60,506 nt of DNA, taken from NCBI RefSeq assembly GCF_018614055.1, contig NZ_JAGGPB010000057.1, positions 1 to 60,506 on the forward strand, given 5' to 3'. The notes under the pieces were generated by a model. The model had not been told where the DNA came from, did not search any database, and saw nothing but the letters and a program-made list of their open reading frames with translations. Position 1 is the stretch's first letter. Each line of letters begins with the position of its first letter. The position numbers were made by a program, and so were the translations under genes. The stretch is from Streptomyces sp. ISL-98. Its GTDB lineage: Bacteria > Actinomycetota > Actinomycetes > Streptomycetales > Streptomycetaceae. Of the stretch, positions 41,712 to 49,399 are shown one piece after another.

Positions 41712-43367
41712 CTACCCCACCGCCCGCGCCGCCGCACGACCCGCCGCCCGCCCCGAGAAAAGGCAGCCGCCCAGGAACGTGCCCTCCAGGGAGCGGTAGC
41801 CGTGGACGCCGCCTCCGCCGAAGCCCGCCGCCTCCCCCGCCGCGTACACGCCGGGCAGTACACCGCCGCCCTCGGTGAGCACCCGCGACGACAGGTCCGT
41901 CTCCAGCCCGCCCAGCGACTTCCGCGTGAGGATGTGCAGGCGTACGGCGATGAGCGGGCCTGCCTTGGGGTCGAGGATGCGGTGCGGTGTCGCCGTACGG
42001 ATCAGCTTGTCGCCCAGGTAGTTGCGCGCGCCTCGGATCGCCATCACCTGGAGGTCCTTGGTGAACGTGTTGGTGATCTCCCGGTCCCTCGCGGTGATTT
42101 CGCGGCGCAGTTCCGCCTCGTCGATCAGCGGCTCCTTCGTCAGGGCGTTCATTCCGCGGACCAGTGACGTCAAGTCCCTCTCGACCACGAAGTCCGCGCC
42201 CTTGTCCATGAACGCCTTGACCGGCCCCGGTACGTCCGCCCTCGCCCGGCCGATGACGTCGCGGACCGACTTGCCCGTCAGATCGGGGTTCTGCTCGGAG
42301 CCCGAGAGCGCGAACTCCTTGCCGATGATCTTCTGATCGAGGACGAACCAGGTGTAGTCGTACCCGGTCTTCATGATGTGATCGAGCGTGCCGAGAGTGT
42401 CGAAGCCCGGAAAGAGCGGCACCGGCAGCCGCTTGCCGCGTGCGTCGAACCACAGCGACGAAGGGCCCGGCAGGATGCGGATGCCGTGCTTGGCCCAGAT
42501 CGGGTTCCAGTTCTGGATGCCCTCGGTGTAGTGCCACATCCGGTCACGGTTGATCATGCGACCGCCGGCCGCCTCCGTGATGCCGAGCATCAGGCCGTCC
42601 ACGTGCGCGGGTACGCCGGAGAGCATCGAAGCGGGCGGGGTGCCGAGCCGCTGGGGCCAATTGGCACGTACGAGGTCGTGGTTGCCGCCGATGCCGCCCG
42701 AAGTGACGATGACCGCTTGTGCCCTGAGCTCGAACGAACCGGTCACCTCGCGGCTGCTGGCCTCCCCGCGCCCGATTCCGGACGGCTCCAGGATCTCGCC
42801 GGTGACGGTGTCCACGGCCCCGGCGCTGCGGCCGAGGCCGGTGACGCGGTGGCGGAACTTCAGCTGGACGAGGCCGCGCGCGACGCCCTCGCGTACGCGG
42901 CGCTCGAAGGGCGCGACGATGCCGGGGCCCGTGCCCCAGGTGATGTGGAACCGGGGTACGGAGTTGCCGTGCCCGGTGGCGTCGTAACCGCCGCGCTCGG
43001 CCCAGCCGACGACCGGGAAGAAGCGCACGCCCTGGCCGTGCAGCCACGCCCGCTTCTCGCCCGCCGCGAAGTCGACGTACGCCTCGGCCCACTTGCGCGG
43101 CCAGTGGTCCTCCTCGCGGTCGAAGCCGGCCGTGCCGTACCAGTCCTGGAGGGCCAGCTCGCGGCTGTCCTTGATGCGCATACGGCGCTGCTCGGGGGAA
43201 TCGACGAAGAAGAGGCCGCCGAAGGACCAGTGCGCCTGGCCGCCGACGGACTGCTCGGGCTCCTGGTCGAGCAGGATCACCTTGCGGCCCGCATCGACGA
43301 GTTCCGCGGTGGCCGCGAGCCCCGCGAGGCCCGCCCCGATCACGATCACGTCAGCGTCGTACGCCAT
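41712..43367 (-). CDS. FAD-binding dehydrogenase (fumarate reductase/KstD-like flavoprotein)
   Basis: A 551-residue flavoprotein. The N-terminal FAD motif is DVIVIGAGLAGLAATAELVD; further motifs are AHWSFGGLFFVDSPEQRRMR, VIVTSGGIGGNHDLVRANWP, and near the C-terminus GVYAAGEAAGFGGGGVHGYR SLEGTFLGGCLFSG (second FAD/substrate region). It belongs to the fumarate reductase/succinate dehydrogenase flavoprotein superfamily, near 3-ketosteroid dehydrogenases. The true substrate is unknown. AAGGACGGAA precedes ATG 43367. It is convergent with the ASCH gene, 5 nt between stops. Confidence 0.88.
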   Translation of the reverse strand: MAYDADVIVIGAGLAGLAATAELVDAGRKVILLDQEPEQSVGGQAHWSFGGLFFVDSPEQRRMRIKDSRELALQDWYGTAGFDREEDHWPRKWAEAYVDFAAGEKRAWLHGQGVRFFPVVGWAERGGYDATGHGNSVPRFHITWGTGPGIVAPFERRVREGVARGLVQLKFRHRVTGLGRSAGAVDTVTGEILEPSGIGRGEASSREVTGSFELRAQAVIVTSGGIGGNHDLVRANWPQRLGTPPASMLSGVPAHVDGLMLGITEAAGGRMINRDRMWHYTEGIQNWNPIWAKHGIRILPGPSSLWFDARGKRLPVPLFPGFDTLGTLDHIMKTGYDYTWFVLDQKIIGKEFALSGSEQNPDLTGKSVRDVIGRARADVPGPVKAFMDKGADFVVERDLTSLVRGMNALTKEPLIDEAELRREITARDREITNTFTKDLQVMAIRGARNYLGDKLIRTATPHRILDPKAGPLIAVRLHILTRKSLGGLETDLSSRVLTEGGGVLPGVYAAGEAAGFGGGGVHGYRSLEGTFLGGCLFSGRAAGRAAARAVG

Positions 43368-43470
43368 GGGTTCCGTCCTTGCCGGGGCGAGTGGAGCGAG
43401 AAGTTACTCGTGCGTCAGATCTTCGGGAGAGGCGGGCGGGGCGTCAACCTGTTGGCGGCAGTGAGGTTGG

Positions 43471-44010
43471 ATGGCCCGTATGACTCCCGCTGACGAGATT
43501 CTGGACATCGTCGACGAGTACGACGAGGTCGTCGGACAGGCGCCGCGCGGCGAGGTGTACGCGCGTGGCCTGCGCCATCGCTGTGTCTTCGTCCTCGCCC
43601 GGGACGGCGAGGGGCGGTACTTCGTGCACCGCCGAACGCCGGTGAAGCTGGTCTTCCCTTCCCTGTACGACATGTTCGTGGGCGGGGTCGTCGGCGCGGG
43701 CGAGTCCTACGACGACGCGGCGCTGCGCGAGGCGGAGGAGGAGCTGGGAGTGTCCGGACTGCCCCGGCCCGTACCGCTGTTCAAGTTCCTGTACGAGAGC
43801 GGGGACGGCGTACAGACCTGGTGGTCGTACGTCTACGAGGTGCGCTGCGATCTGCCGGTGAGCCCGCAGGTGGAGGAGGTCGCCTGGCACGGGTTCCTCA
43901 CCCGGGAGGAACTGGACCAGAGGCTCGGGGAATGGGAGTGGGTGCCGGACGGGCTGGCCGCCTGGGAACGGCTGCGGGCGTCCGGGGCGGCGGGCCCGGG
44001 CCGCCGGTGA
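43471..44010 (+). CDS. Nudix hydrolase
   Basis: A 179-residue Nudix enzyme. The Nudix box G-x5-E-x7-REUxEExGU is complete: GVVGAGESYDDAALREAEEE then LGV (about residues 71-93). The N-terminal DEILDIVDEYDEVVGQAPRG and the RHRCVFVLARDGEG strand resemble the isopentenyl-diphosphate isomerase-like/YfcD subgroup. The substrate, a nucleoside diphosphate derivative, cannot be told. ATG 43471 is preceded by GAGG; an in-frame ATG at 43480 is possible. It diverges from the FAD dehydrogenase. Confidence 0.9.
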   Translation: MARMTPADEILDIVDEYDEVVGQAPRGEVYARGLRHRCVFVLARDGEGRYFVHRRTPVKLVFPSLYDMFVGGVVGAGESYDDAALREAEEELGVSGLPRPVPLFKFLYESGDGVQTWWSYVYEVRCDLPVSPQVEEVAWHGFLTREELDQRLGEWEWVPDGLAAWERLRASGAAGPGRR

Positions 44011-44089
44011 CGTTCGGCGCGTCGGCCGGGCGGGGCCGCCGGTAAGGCGCGGAGCGGCGGCGGCCGGGCCCGCCGGTAAGGTGCGGCGC

Positions 44090-44485
44090 GTGATCGACTT
44101 CGTACAGAGCCTGCGGCTGTGGTTCGCGCCCCAGCGGATCCGCGACGAGGGCGAGACCCCCGACTACCGCTTCTCGCTCGCCAACGAACGCACCTTCCTG
44201 GCCTGGATCCGTACGGCACTCGCCCTCATCGGCGGCGGTTTCGCCGTCGACCAGTTCCTGCCGGACCTCGCCTGGGGCGCACGCACGGGCATGGCGCTCG
44301 GGCTGCTGGCGGCCGGTGTGCTGTGCGCGCTGCGGGCGGTCAATCACTGGGTGCGGTGCGAGCGCGCGATGCGGCGCGGCGAGGACCTTCCCGTGACCCG
44401 GTTCCCGACGCTGCTGGGCCTTGCGGTCGCCGTCGTCGCGGTCGCCATGGTGGTGGCTGTCCTCTTCGGCTGGGACAACGGGTGA
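44090..44485 (+). CDS. DUF202 (YidH-type) membrane protein
   Basis: A 131-residue inner-membrane protein with three hydrophobic helices. DUF202 signature: YRFSLANERTFLAWIRTALA, followed by the second helix (ALGLLAAGVLCALRAVNHWV) and a third near the C-terminus. The family has unknown function. I chose GTG 44090 (GGTAAGG upstream); GTG 44081 would add three residues. It overlaps the next DUF202 gene by 4 nt. Confidence 0.88.
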   Translation: MIDFVQSLRLWFAPQRIRDEGETPDYRFSLANERTFLAWIRTALALIGGGFAVDQFLPDLAWGARTGMALGLLAAGVLCALRAVNHWVRCERAMRRGEDLPVTRFPTLLGLAVAVVAVAMVVAVLFGWDNG

Positions 44486-44814
44486 CCACCCCCGTCCCTG
44501 CGCCCGTCCCCGACCGGGACCCCGGTCTCCAGCCGGAGCGGACCAGGCTGGCCTGGCGCAGGACGACGCTGACGTGCACCGTGGTGGCCGTGCTGGCCGG
44601 CAAGCAGGCGGTCCATGAGGAGTTCACGGTGGCGTCCGCGGTCGCCATGACGCTCAGCGCGCTCGTCTGGCTGGGGTTCCTGGCGGTGGCCAACCGCCGC
44701 ATCCAGGTTCTCGGGAGCGCGGCCCGGCCGGGCCCGCTGTCCGTGCGGGGCGCGATGACGGCGACCGTGTGCACGATCGCGCTCGCCGGGTTCGCCGTGG
44801 CGATGGTGGTGTGA
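44482..44814 (+). CDS. DUF202-family membrane protein (second copy)
   Basis: A 110-residue membrane protein coupled by a GTGA overlap to the preceding DUF202 gene. The signature is shorter but recognisable (LQPERTRLAWRRTTLTCTVV), followed by two more hydrophobic helices (AMTLSALVWLGFLAVANRRI and the C-terminal TATVCTIALAGFAVAMVV). The pair probably forms a heteromeric membrane complex; function unknown. Confidence 0.85.
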   Translation: MTTPVPAPVPDRDPGLQPERTRLAWRRTTLTCTVVAVLAGKQAVHEEFTVASAVAMTLSALVWLGFLAVANRRIQVLGSAARPGPLSVRGAMTATVCTIALAGFAVAMVV

Positions 44815-44959
44815 CCGGCGGAGGGGTGCTCGGCCGAGTACGGCGACGAAATCGCCGCGGCACAGGGCTGCGAAACGGATTGTCAGGCCACTCGCGGATT
44901 AGCCTGGGAAATGGCACAAACCATCCTGAATCGCACCCTAAGCACCAGAGGTGAACGAC

Positions 44960-45256
44960 ATGGCCACCCTCCACCAGGAGCACACGACCCACGAGCACAT
45001 CCACGGCCCGACCTGCGGGCACATCGCCGTGCCGCACGGCGACCACACCGACTACGCGCACGAGGGTCACATGCACCGGGAGCACTCCGGCCACTGGGAC
45101 GAGTGCGAGTCCACCGACCATGTCACGCACAGTCGTCACCCCCACGAGCACGGCGAGGGATGCGGACACGGCGCCGTCCTGCACGGCGACCACCTGGACT
45201 ACGTCCACGACGGCCACCGCCACGCCGCCCACGACGGCCACTGGGACGATCACTGA
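44960..45256 (+). CDS. His-rich metal-binding protein made of two duplicated modules
   Basis: A 98-residue protein with about one quarter histidine. It is two copies of one module: GPTCGHIAVPHGDHTDYAHE then GHMHREHSGHWDEC (about 15-50), and GEGCGHGAVLHGDHLDYVHD then GHRHAAHDGHWDDH (about 65-98). The consensus CGHxAVxHGDHxDYxHxGH resembles metal-associated His-rich proteins found near zinc/cobalt efflux genes in other bacteria, so zinc, nickel or copper buffering is likely. No signal peptide is visible. GAGGTGA precedes ATG 44960. No metal-responsive operator was recognised upstream. Confidence 0.8.
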   Translation: MATLHQEHTTHEHIHGPTCGHIAVPHGDHTDYAHEGHMHREHSGHWDECESTDHVTHSRHPHEHGEGCGHGAVLHGDHLDYVHDGHRHAAHDGHWDDH

Positions 45257-45366
45257 GATCGGACGACCTCCGAGATCATTCGCCGGATTCCGCTCCCCCG
45301 CGTCCGCGTCAACTGGCAGGCTCGGACTCACGACCAACCAGTTCGACCACTACTCGGGGGAGCCCG

Positions 45367-46320
45367 GTGCCTGCCACGGATCCGTACACCGTCCAACTCG
45401 CGCCTGAGGTGCATGCGTACATCCAGCCCGACGGCGGATGGTGCCTGAACAACGCGGGCTTCGTCAGCGACGGCCGATCGACCCTGCTCGTCGACACCGC
45501 GGCCACCGAGCGCCGGGCACACGCCCTGCGCGACGCGCTCCTCGCGACCGGAGCGCCCCTTCCCCGCACGGTCGTCAATACGCACCACCACGGTGACCAC
45601 ACCTACGGCAACAGTGTTTTCGCCGGCCGGGGGTCCGGGGGCGGCCCCCCGGGAAAGCACAGCGGGGGCGAGGCCACGGTCGTCGGGCACGACACCTGCC
45701 GCGCCGAGGTCCTCGCGGTCGGCCACCAGCTGCACCTGATGTGGCCGCAGAACGACTTCGGGGACATCGCCATCACCGCCCCCACCCTCACCTACAGCGA
45801 CCGCCTCACCGTCCACGCGGGCGGCACCGAAGTGCGGCTGATCCACCCCGGCGTCGCGCACACCACGGGCGACACGGTCGTCCATCTGCCCGAGTACGGG
45901 ATCGTCTTCACCGGCGATCTGGTCTTCCAGGGCGGCACGCCCTTCGTTCCCATGGGCTCGCTGAGCGGTTCGCTGCGCGCCCTCGACCTGCTCCGCTCGC
46001 TCGACGCGCCCACCGTTGTGCCCGGGCACGGCCCCGTCACCGACCCGTCGGCGTACGACGCCACCGAGCGCTATCTGCGGTACGTCGCCGAGCTCGCGCT
46101 GGCCGGTCGCACCAAGGGCCTCACCCCACTGGAGACCGCCCGCGAGGCCGACCTCGGGGTCTTCGCCGAGCTGCGCGAGAGCGAGCGGCTCGTCGCCAAT
46201 CTGCATCGCGCGTACGCCGAACTGGACGGCCTGCCGGAGGGCTCGCCGCTCGATCCGGTGGCCGTATTCGGCGACATGGCGGCCATGAACGGCGGGAAAC
46301 CGGTCGCCTGCCACGCGTGA
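45367..46320 (+). CDS. Metallo-beta-lactamase-fold hydrolase with an in-frame palindromic insert
   Basis: A 317-residue metallo-beta-lactamase-fold enzyme. Zinc motifs: VVNTHHHGDHTYGN (HxHxDH), HPGVAHTTGDTVV, IVFTGDLVFQGGTP and VVPGHGPVTDP. Between TYGNSVFA and EATVVGHDTCR lies GRGSGGGPPGKHSGG, encoded by a G/C palindrome of a kind common between Streptomyces genes; it looks inserted in frame. The C-terminal helical extension (about 225-317) is longer than in simple hydrolases. The GTG at 45367 has a GGGGGA site upstream. Substrate unknown. Confidence 0.85.
   Translation: MPATDPYTVQLAPEVHAYIQPDGGWCLNNAGFVSDGRSTLLVDTAATERRAHALRDALLATGAPLPRTVVNTHHHGDHTYGNSVFAGRGSGGGPPGKHSGGEATVVGHDTCRAEVLAVGHQLHLMWPQNDFGDIAITAPTLTYSDRLTVHAGGTEVRLIHPGVAHTTGDTVVHLPEYGIVFTGDLVFQGGTPFVPMGSLSGSLRALDLLRSLDAPTVVPGHGPVTDPSAYDATERYLRYVAELALAGRTKGLTPLETAREADLGVFAELRESERLVANLHRAYAELDGLPEGSPLDPVAVFGDMAAMNGGKPVACHA
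45635..45652. repeat. Short palindrome inside the hydrolase gene
   Basis: CCGGGGG (45635-45641) and CCCCCGG (45646-45652) form a 7-bp hairpin, within a stretch GGGGGTCCGGGGGCGGCCCC that resembles a dispersed intergenic Streptomyces sequence. Its length plus flanks keeps the frame open. Confidence 0.7.
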
Positions 46321-46355
46321 TCCCCGTCTCGGGGTACGTCGGCACACTGGACGGC

Positions 46356-46373
46356 ATACCGACTGGTCGGCAT
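46356..46373. promoter_or_regulatory. TetR-type operator before the phosphotransferase/dehydrogenase pair
   Basis: ATACCGACTGGTCGGCAT is a near-perfect palindrome (7 of 8 positions per arm) 41 nt before the start codon. Its first 12 nt, ATACCGACTGGT, recur exactly, oriented toward the gene, at 51919-51930 before the SDR gene. The TetR gene at 48773-49366 lies between the two and is the obvious candidate regulator. Confidence 0.65.
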
Positions 46374-46413
46374 GATGAGGCGAGACGTCCTGTCCGCCCT
46401 CGGAGGTGCCCCC

Positions 46414-47439
46414 ATGAGTTCAGTCCACCCGCCAGGCCTCGATCCCGAGCAGCTGCGCGGTCATCTCGACCGCGAGCGGCCGGGACTGGTGAGCGGACCG
46501 CTCAGCGCCCGGCTCATCGAGGGCGGCCGCTCGAACCTTACGTACGCCGTCACCGACGGCCGCTCGCGATGGGTGGTGCGCCGGCCGCCGCTCGGCCATG
46601 TGCTGGCGACGGCGCACGACATGAAGCGCGAGTTCCGCGTGATCAGCGCGCTGCACCCGACGAATGTACCGGTGCCGGAGCCGCTGCTGCTGTGCGAGGA
46701 CGACTCGGTCATCGGATCGCCGTTCTACGTCATGGAGTTCGTGGACGGCGTTCCGTACCGTACGGCCGACGAACTGGCCGCGCTCGGCCCCGAGCGCACC
46801 CGTAACGCGGTGCTCGGCCTGGTCGACACCCTTGTCGCCCTGCACGCCGTGGACCCCGAGGCGGTGGGCCTCGGGGACTTCGGCCGCCCCGAAGGCTTCC
46901 TCGACCGGCAGCTGCGCCGCTGGGGCAAGCAGCTCGACGCCTCCCGCAACCGCGAGCTGGCGGGCATCGACGAACTGCATGCCGCGCTCGGCCGCTCGCT
47001 GCCGGACTCGCCCGCGCCGACGGTCGTACACGGCGACTACCGGCTCGACAACGTCCTGATCGGCGGCCCGGACGACCGGATCAGGGCCATCCTCGACTGG
47101 GAGATGTCGACGATCGGCGACCCGCTGACCGACCTCGGCCTCCTCGTGATGTACAGCTCCGAGCTGGGGCTGCCCGACTCCCCCGTCTCCACGACGGCCG
47201 GCGCCGCGGGCCACCCGTCGGCGCGCGAGATCGTCGAGCGGTACGCCGCCGGGTCCGGCCGGGACACGTCCGCAATCGCCTGGTACACGGCATTCGCCTG
47301 GTTCAAGCTCGCCGTGATCCTGGAGGGCATCCACTACCGCTACACGCTCGGGCAGACCGTCGGCGCCGGCTTCGACCGGATTGGCGACCTCGTGCCCGTG
47401 TTCATCGAGCACGGCCTCACCACCCTGCAGGAAGGCTGA
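46414..47439 (+). CDS. Aminoglycoside-phosphotransferase-fold protein (ACAD10/11 N-domain-like)
   Basis: A 341-residue kinase-fold protein. Motifs: SARLIEGGRSNLTYAVTD (nucleotide loop), WVVRRPPLG (ATP lysine replaced by Arg-rich strand), TVVHGDYRLDNVLIGGPDDR (catalytic HGDxxxxN) and AILDWEMSTIGDPLTDLGLL (metal Asp). It matches the N-terminal domain of eukaryotic ACAD10/ACAD11, which is fused to an acyl-CoA dehydrogenase; here the dehydrogenase is the next gene, 6 nt downstream. The domain is thought to phosphorylate hydroxyacyl-CoA as a step of its degradation. CGGAGGTG precedes ATG 46414. Confidence 0.9.
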   Translation: MSSVHPPGLDPEQLRGHLDRERPGLVSGPLSARLIEGGRSNLTYAVTDGRSRWVVRRPPLGHVLATAHDMKREFRVISALHPTNVPVPEPLLLCEDDSVIGSPFYVMEFVDGVPYRTADELAALGPERTRNAVLGLVDTLVALHAVDPEAVGLGDFGRPEGFLDRQLRRWGKQLDASRNRELAGIDELHAALGRSLPDSPAPTVVHGDYRLDNVLIGGPDDRIRAILDWEMSTIGDPLTDLGLLVMYSSELGLPDSPVSTTAGAAGHPSAREIVERYAAGSGRDTSAIAWYTAFAWFKLAVILEGIHYRYTLGQTVGAGFDRIGDLVPVFIEHGLTTLQEG

Positions 47440-47445
47440 GACACC

Positions 47446-48666
47446 ATGGACTTCGCATACGACGCACGGACCGAAGAGCTCCGCACCAAGCTGGTCGCTT
47501 TCATGGACGAGTTCGTCTATCCGGCCGAGAAGGTCGCGCACGAGCAGCGCGAGCAGCTCGCCTCGCCGTGGGACACGCCGCAGGTCGTGGAGGACCTCAA
47601 GGAAGAGGCGCGCAGGCAGGGCCTGTGGAACCTCTTCCTTCCGGACGCGGAGTACGGCGCCGGGCTCACGAATCTGCAGTACGCGCCGCTCGCCGAAATC
47701 ACCGGCCGCAGCCCGCAGCTGGCGCCGACCGCGCTGAACTGCGCGGCGCCGGACACCGGGAACATGGAGCTGCTGGCCCAGTTCGCCTCCGACGAGCAGA
47801 AGAAGCAGTGGCTGGAGCCGCTGCTCTCCGGTGAGATCCGGTCGGCGTTCGCGATGACCGAGCCGGAGGTGGCCTCGTCGGACGCGACGAACATCGAGAC
47901 GCGGATCGAGCGAACCGCCGACGGGGCCGAGTACGTCATTACGGGACGTAAGTGGTATATCTCCGGCGCGATGAACCCCGACTGCAAGATCTTCATCGTG
48001 ATGGGCAAGACCGACCCGGACGGCGCCGACGTCCGCCGCCAGCAATCGATGATCCTGGTGCCGCGTGACACGCCGGGCGTCGAAGTCCGGCGCGCGATGC
48101 AGGTGTACGGGTACGAGGACCACTCCCACGGCGGTCACGCCGAGGTCGTCTTCGACGGGGCGCGGGTGCCGGCGTCTGCGCTGGTCGGGGAGGAAGGCAG
48201 CGGCTTCGCCATCGCGCAGGCGAGGCTCGGCCCCGGGCGGATCCACCACTGCATGCGGCTGATCGGCATGGCGGAGCGGGCGATCGAGCTGATGTGCCGG
48301 CGGGCGGTGTCGCGTGAGGCGTTCGGCAAGCCGCTGGCCCAGCAGGGCGTCGTACACACCTGGATCGCGGACGCGCGGGTGGCGGTCGAGCAGCTGCGGC
48401 TGCTCGTGCTCAAGACGGCGTGGCTGATGGACACGGTGGGCAACCGCGGTGCGCACACCGAGATCCAGGCAATCAAGATCGCTACGCCGCGGGCGGTTGT
48501 CGACATCATCGACAAGGCGGTGCAGCTGCACGGCGCGGGTGGCGTGAGCCAGGACTTCCCGCTGGCGGAGCTCTGGGCGGGGGCGCGGACGCTGAAGCTG
48601 GCGGACGGCCCGGACGAGGTTCACCAGCGGTCGCTGGCACGGCGGGAATTGAAGAAGTACCTGTAG
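47446..48666 (+). CDS. Acyl-CoA dehydrogenase (ACAD11-like)
   Basis: A 406-residue FAD-dependent acyl-CoA dehydrogenase. Landmarks: FAMTEPEVASSDATNIETRI (FAD/substrate), YVITGRKWYISGAMNPDCKI, GPGRIHHCMRLIGMAERAIE and VQLHGAGGVSQDFPLAELW near the C-terminus. The usual C-terminal catalytic glutamate of short-chain ACADs is not obvious, as expected for the ACAD10/11 group. Co-transcribed with the phosphotransferase-fold gene; together they mirror the mammalian fusion. A long hairpin follows the stop. Confidence 0.92.
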   Translation: MDFAYDARTEELRTKLVAFMDEFVYPAEKVAHEQREQLASPWDTPQVVEDLKEEARRQGLWNLFLPDAEYGAGLTNLQYAPLAEITGRSPQLAPTALNCAAPDTGNMELLAQFASDEQKKQWLEPLLSGEIRSAFAMTEPEVASSDATNIETRIERTADGAEYVITGRKWYISGAMNPDCKIFIVMGKTDPDGADVRRQQSMILVPRDTPGVEVRRAMQVYGYEDHSHGGHAEVVFDGARVPASALVGEEGSGFAIAQARLGPGRIHHCMRLIGMAERAIELMCRRAVSREAFGKPLAQQGVVHTWIADARVAVEQLRLLVLKTAWLMDTVGNRGAHTEIQAIKIATPRAVVDIIDKAVQLHGAGGVSQDFPLAELWAGARTLKLADGPDEVHQRSLARRELKKYL

Positions 48667-48680
48667 GGGGTGCGGTTGCG

Positions 48681-48746
48681 GGTGCGGGCTGCCTGCGGCG
48701 CAGTTCCCCTGGCGGGTCGGGGAAAGCGCCGCAGGCGACCCGCACC
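48681..48746. terminator. Long branched terminator between convergent units
   Basis: Nested pairs: GGTGCGGG (48681-48688) with CCCGCACC (48739-48746), GCCTGCGGCGC (48691-48701) with GCGCCGCAGGC (48726-48736), and TTCCCC (48704-48709) with GGGGAA (48719-48724). The structure lies 14 nt after the dehydrogenase stop and 26 nt from the TetR stop and can serve both. Confidence 0.85.
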
Positions 48747-48772
48747 GCACCGGCGCCCCCAGCCAGCCGCAC

Positions 48773-49366
48773 CTACGGCCGCAACGCCCTGAGCAGCAGG
48801 TCCGCCAAATGGTCCGCCACCTGCTGCGGAGTCAGCGGCCCGTCCGGGCGGTACCACGTCGACAAGTGGTGGACCGAGCCGAAGTGGTAGTCCACCACCA
48901 GATCCGCCGGCGTCGCCGTCGAGAAGACGCCCTCCTTCTGCCCCTCCTCGATCAGCGCGCGGAACCGCTCGTGATACCGCCGCCGTTCCGCCCGCACCTG
49001 CTTGTCCTTCTCCGGACTCAGATGGTGCATGGAACGGAAGAAGATCGACGCGTCGTCGAGATTCTCGATGGTCGTCACGACCACGTCCGCCGCCGCGTCC
49101 CGCAGCCGCCGCTCCACCGGCGCGTCCGCGTCCGCGAACGCGTCGAGGCGCTCCTGCTGGAGGCGCAGGACTCGCGCGTACACCTCGTGCAGCAGGTCGT
49201 CCTTCGAGCCGAAGTAGTGGTAGAGCGCGCCCTTCGTGACACCGGCCGCCTCGACGATCTCCTGCACCGAGGTGCGGTCGTAGCCGCGCTCGGCGAACAG
49301 GCGGGTGGCGGCGGCCAGCAGCCTCTGGGGGACGGGGATGCCGCTCCCGTCCGTCGTCCTGGCCAT
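48773..49366 (-). CDS. TetR-family regulator of the acyl-CoA cluster
   Basis: A 197-residue regulator. The helix-turn-helix is VQEIVEAAGVTKGALYHYFG (about residues 30-50) with SKDDLLHEVY; the ligand domain resembles KstR2/FadR-type TetR_C domains of actinobacterial lipid regulators (FRSMHHLSPEKDKQVRAERR). It lies downstream of and co-directional with the acyl-CoA ligase (33-nt gap), between the two operator copies at 46356 and 51914. I placed the start at ATG 49366; GTG 49375 is also possible. Confidence 0.88.
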   Translation of the reverse strand: MARTTDGSGIPVPQRLLAAATRLFAERGYDRTSVQEIVEAAGVTKGALYHYFGSKDDLLHEVYARVLRLQQERLDAFADADAPVERRLRDAAADVVVTTIENLDDASIFFRSMHHLSPEKDKQVRAERRRYHERFRALIEEGQKEGVFSTATPADLVVDYHFGSVHHLSTWYRPDGPLTPQQVADHLADLLLRALRP

Positions 49367-49399
49367 TGCCGCCACCTGCCTTTCAACTAGAACAATCGA

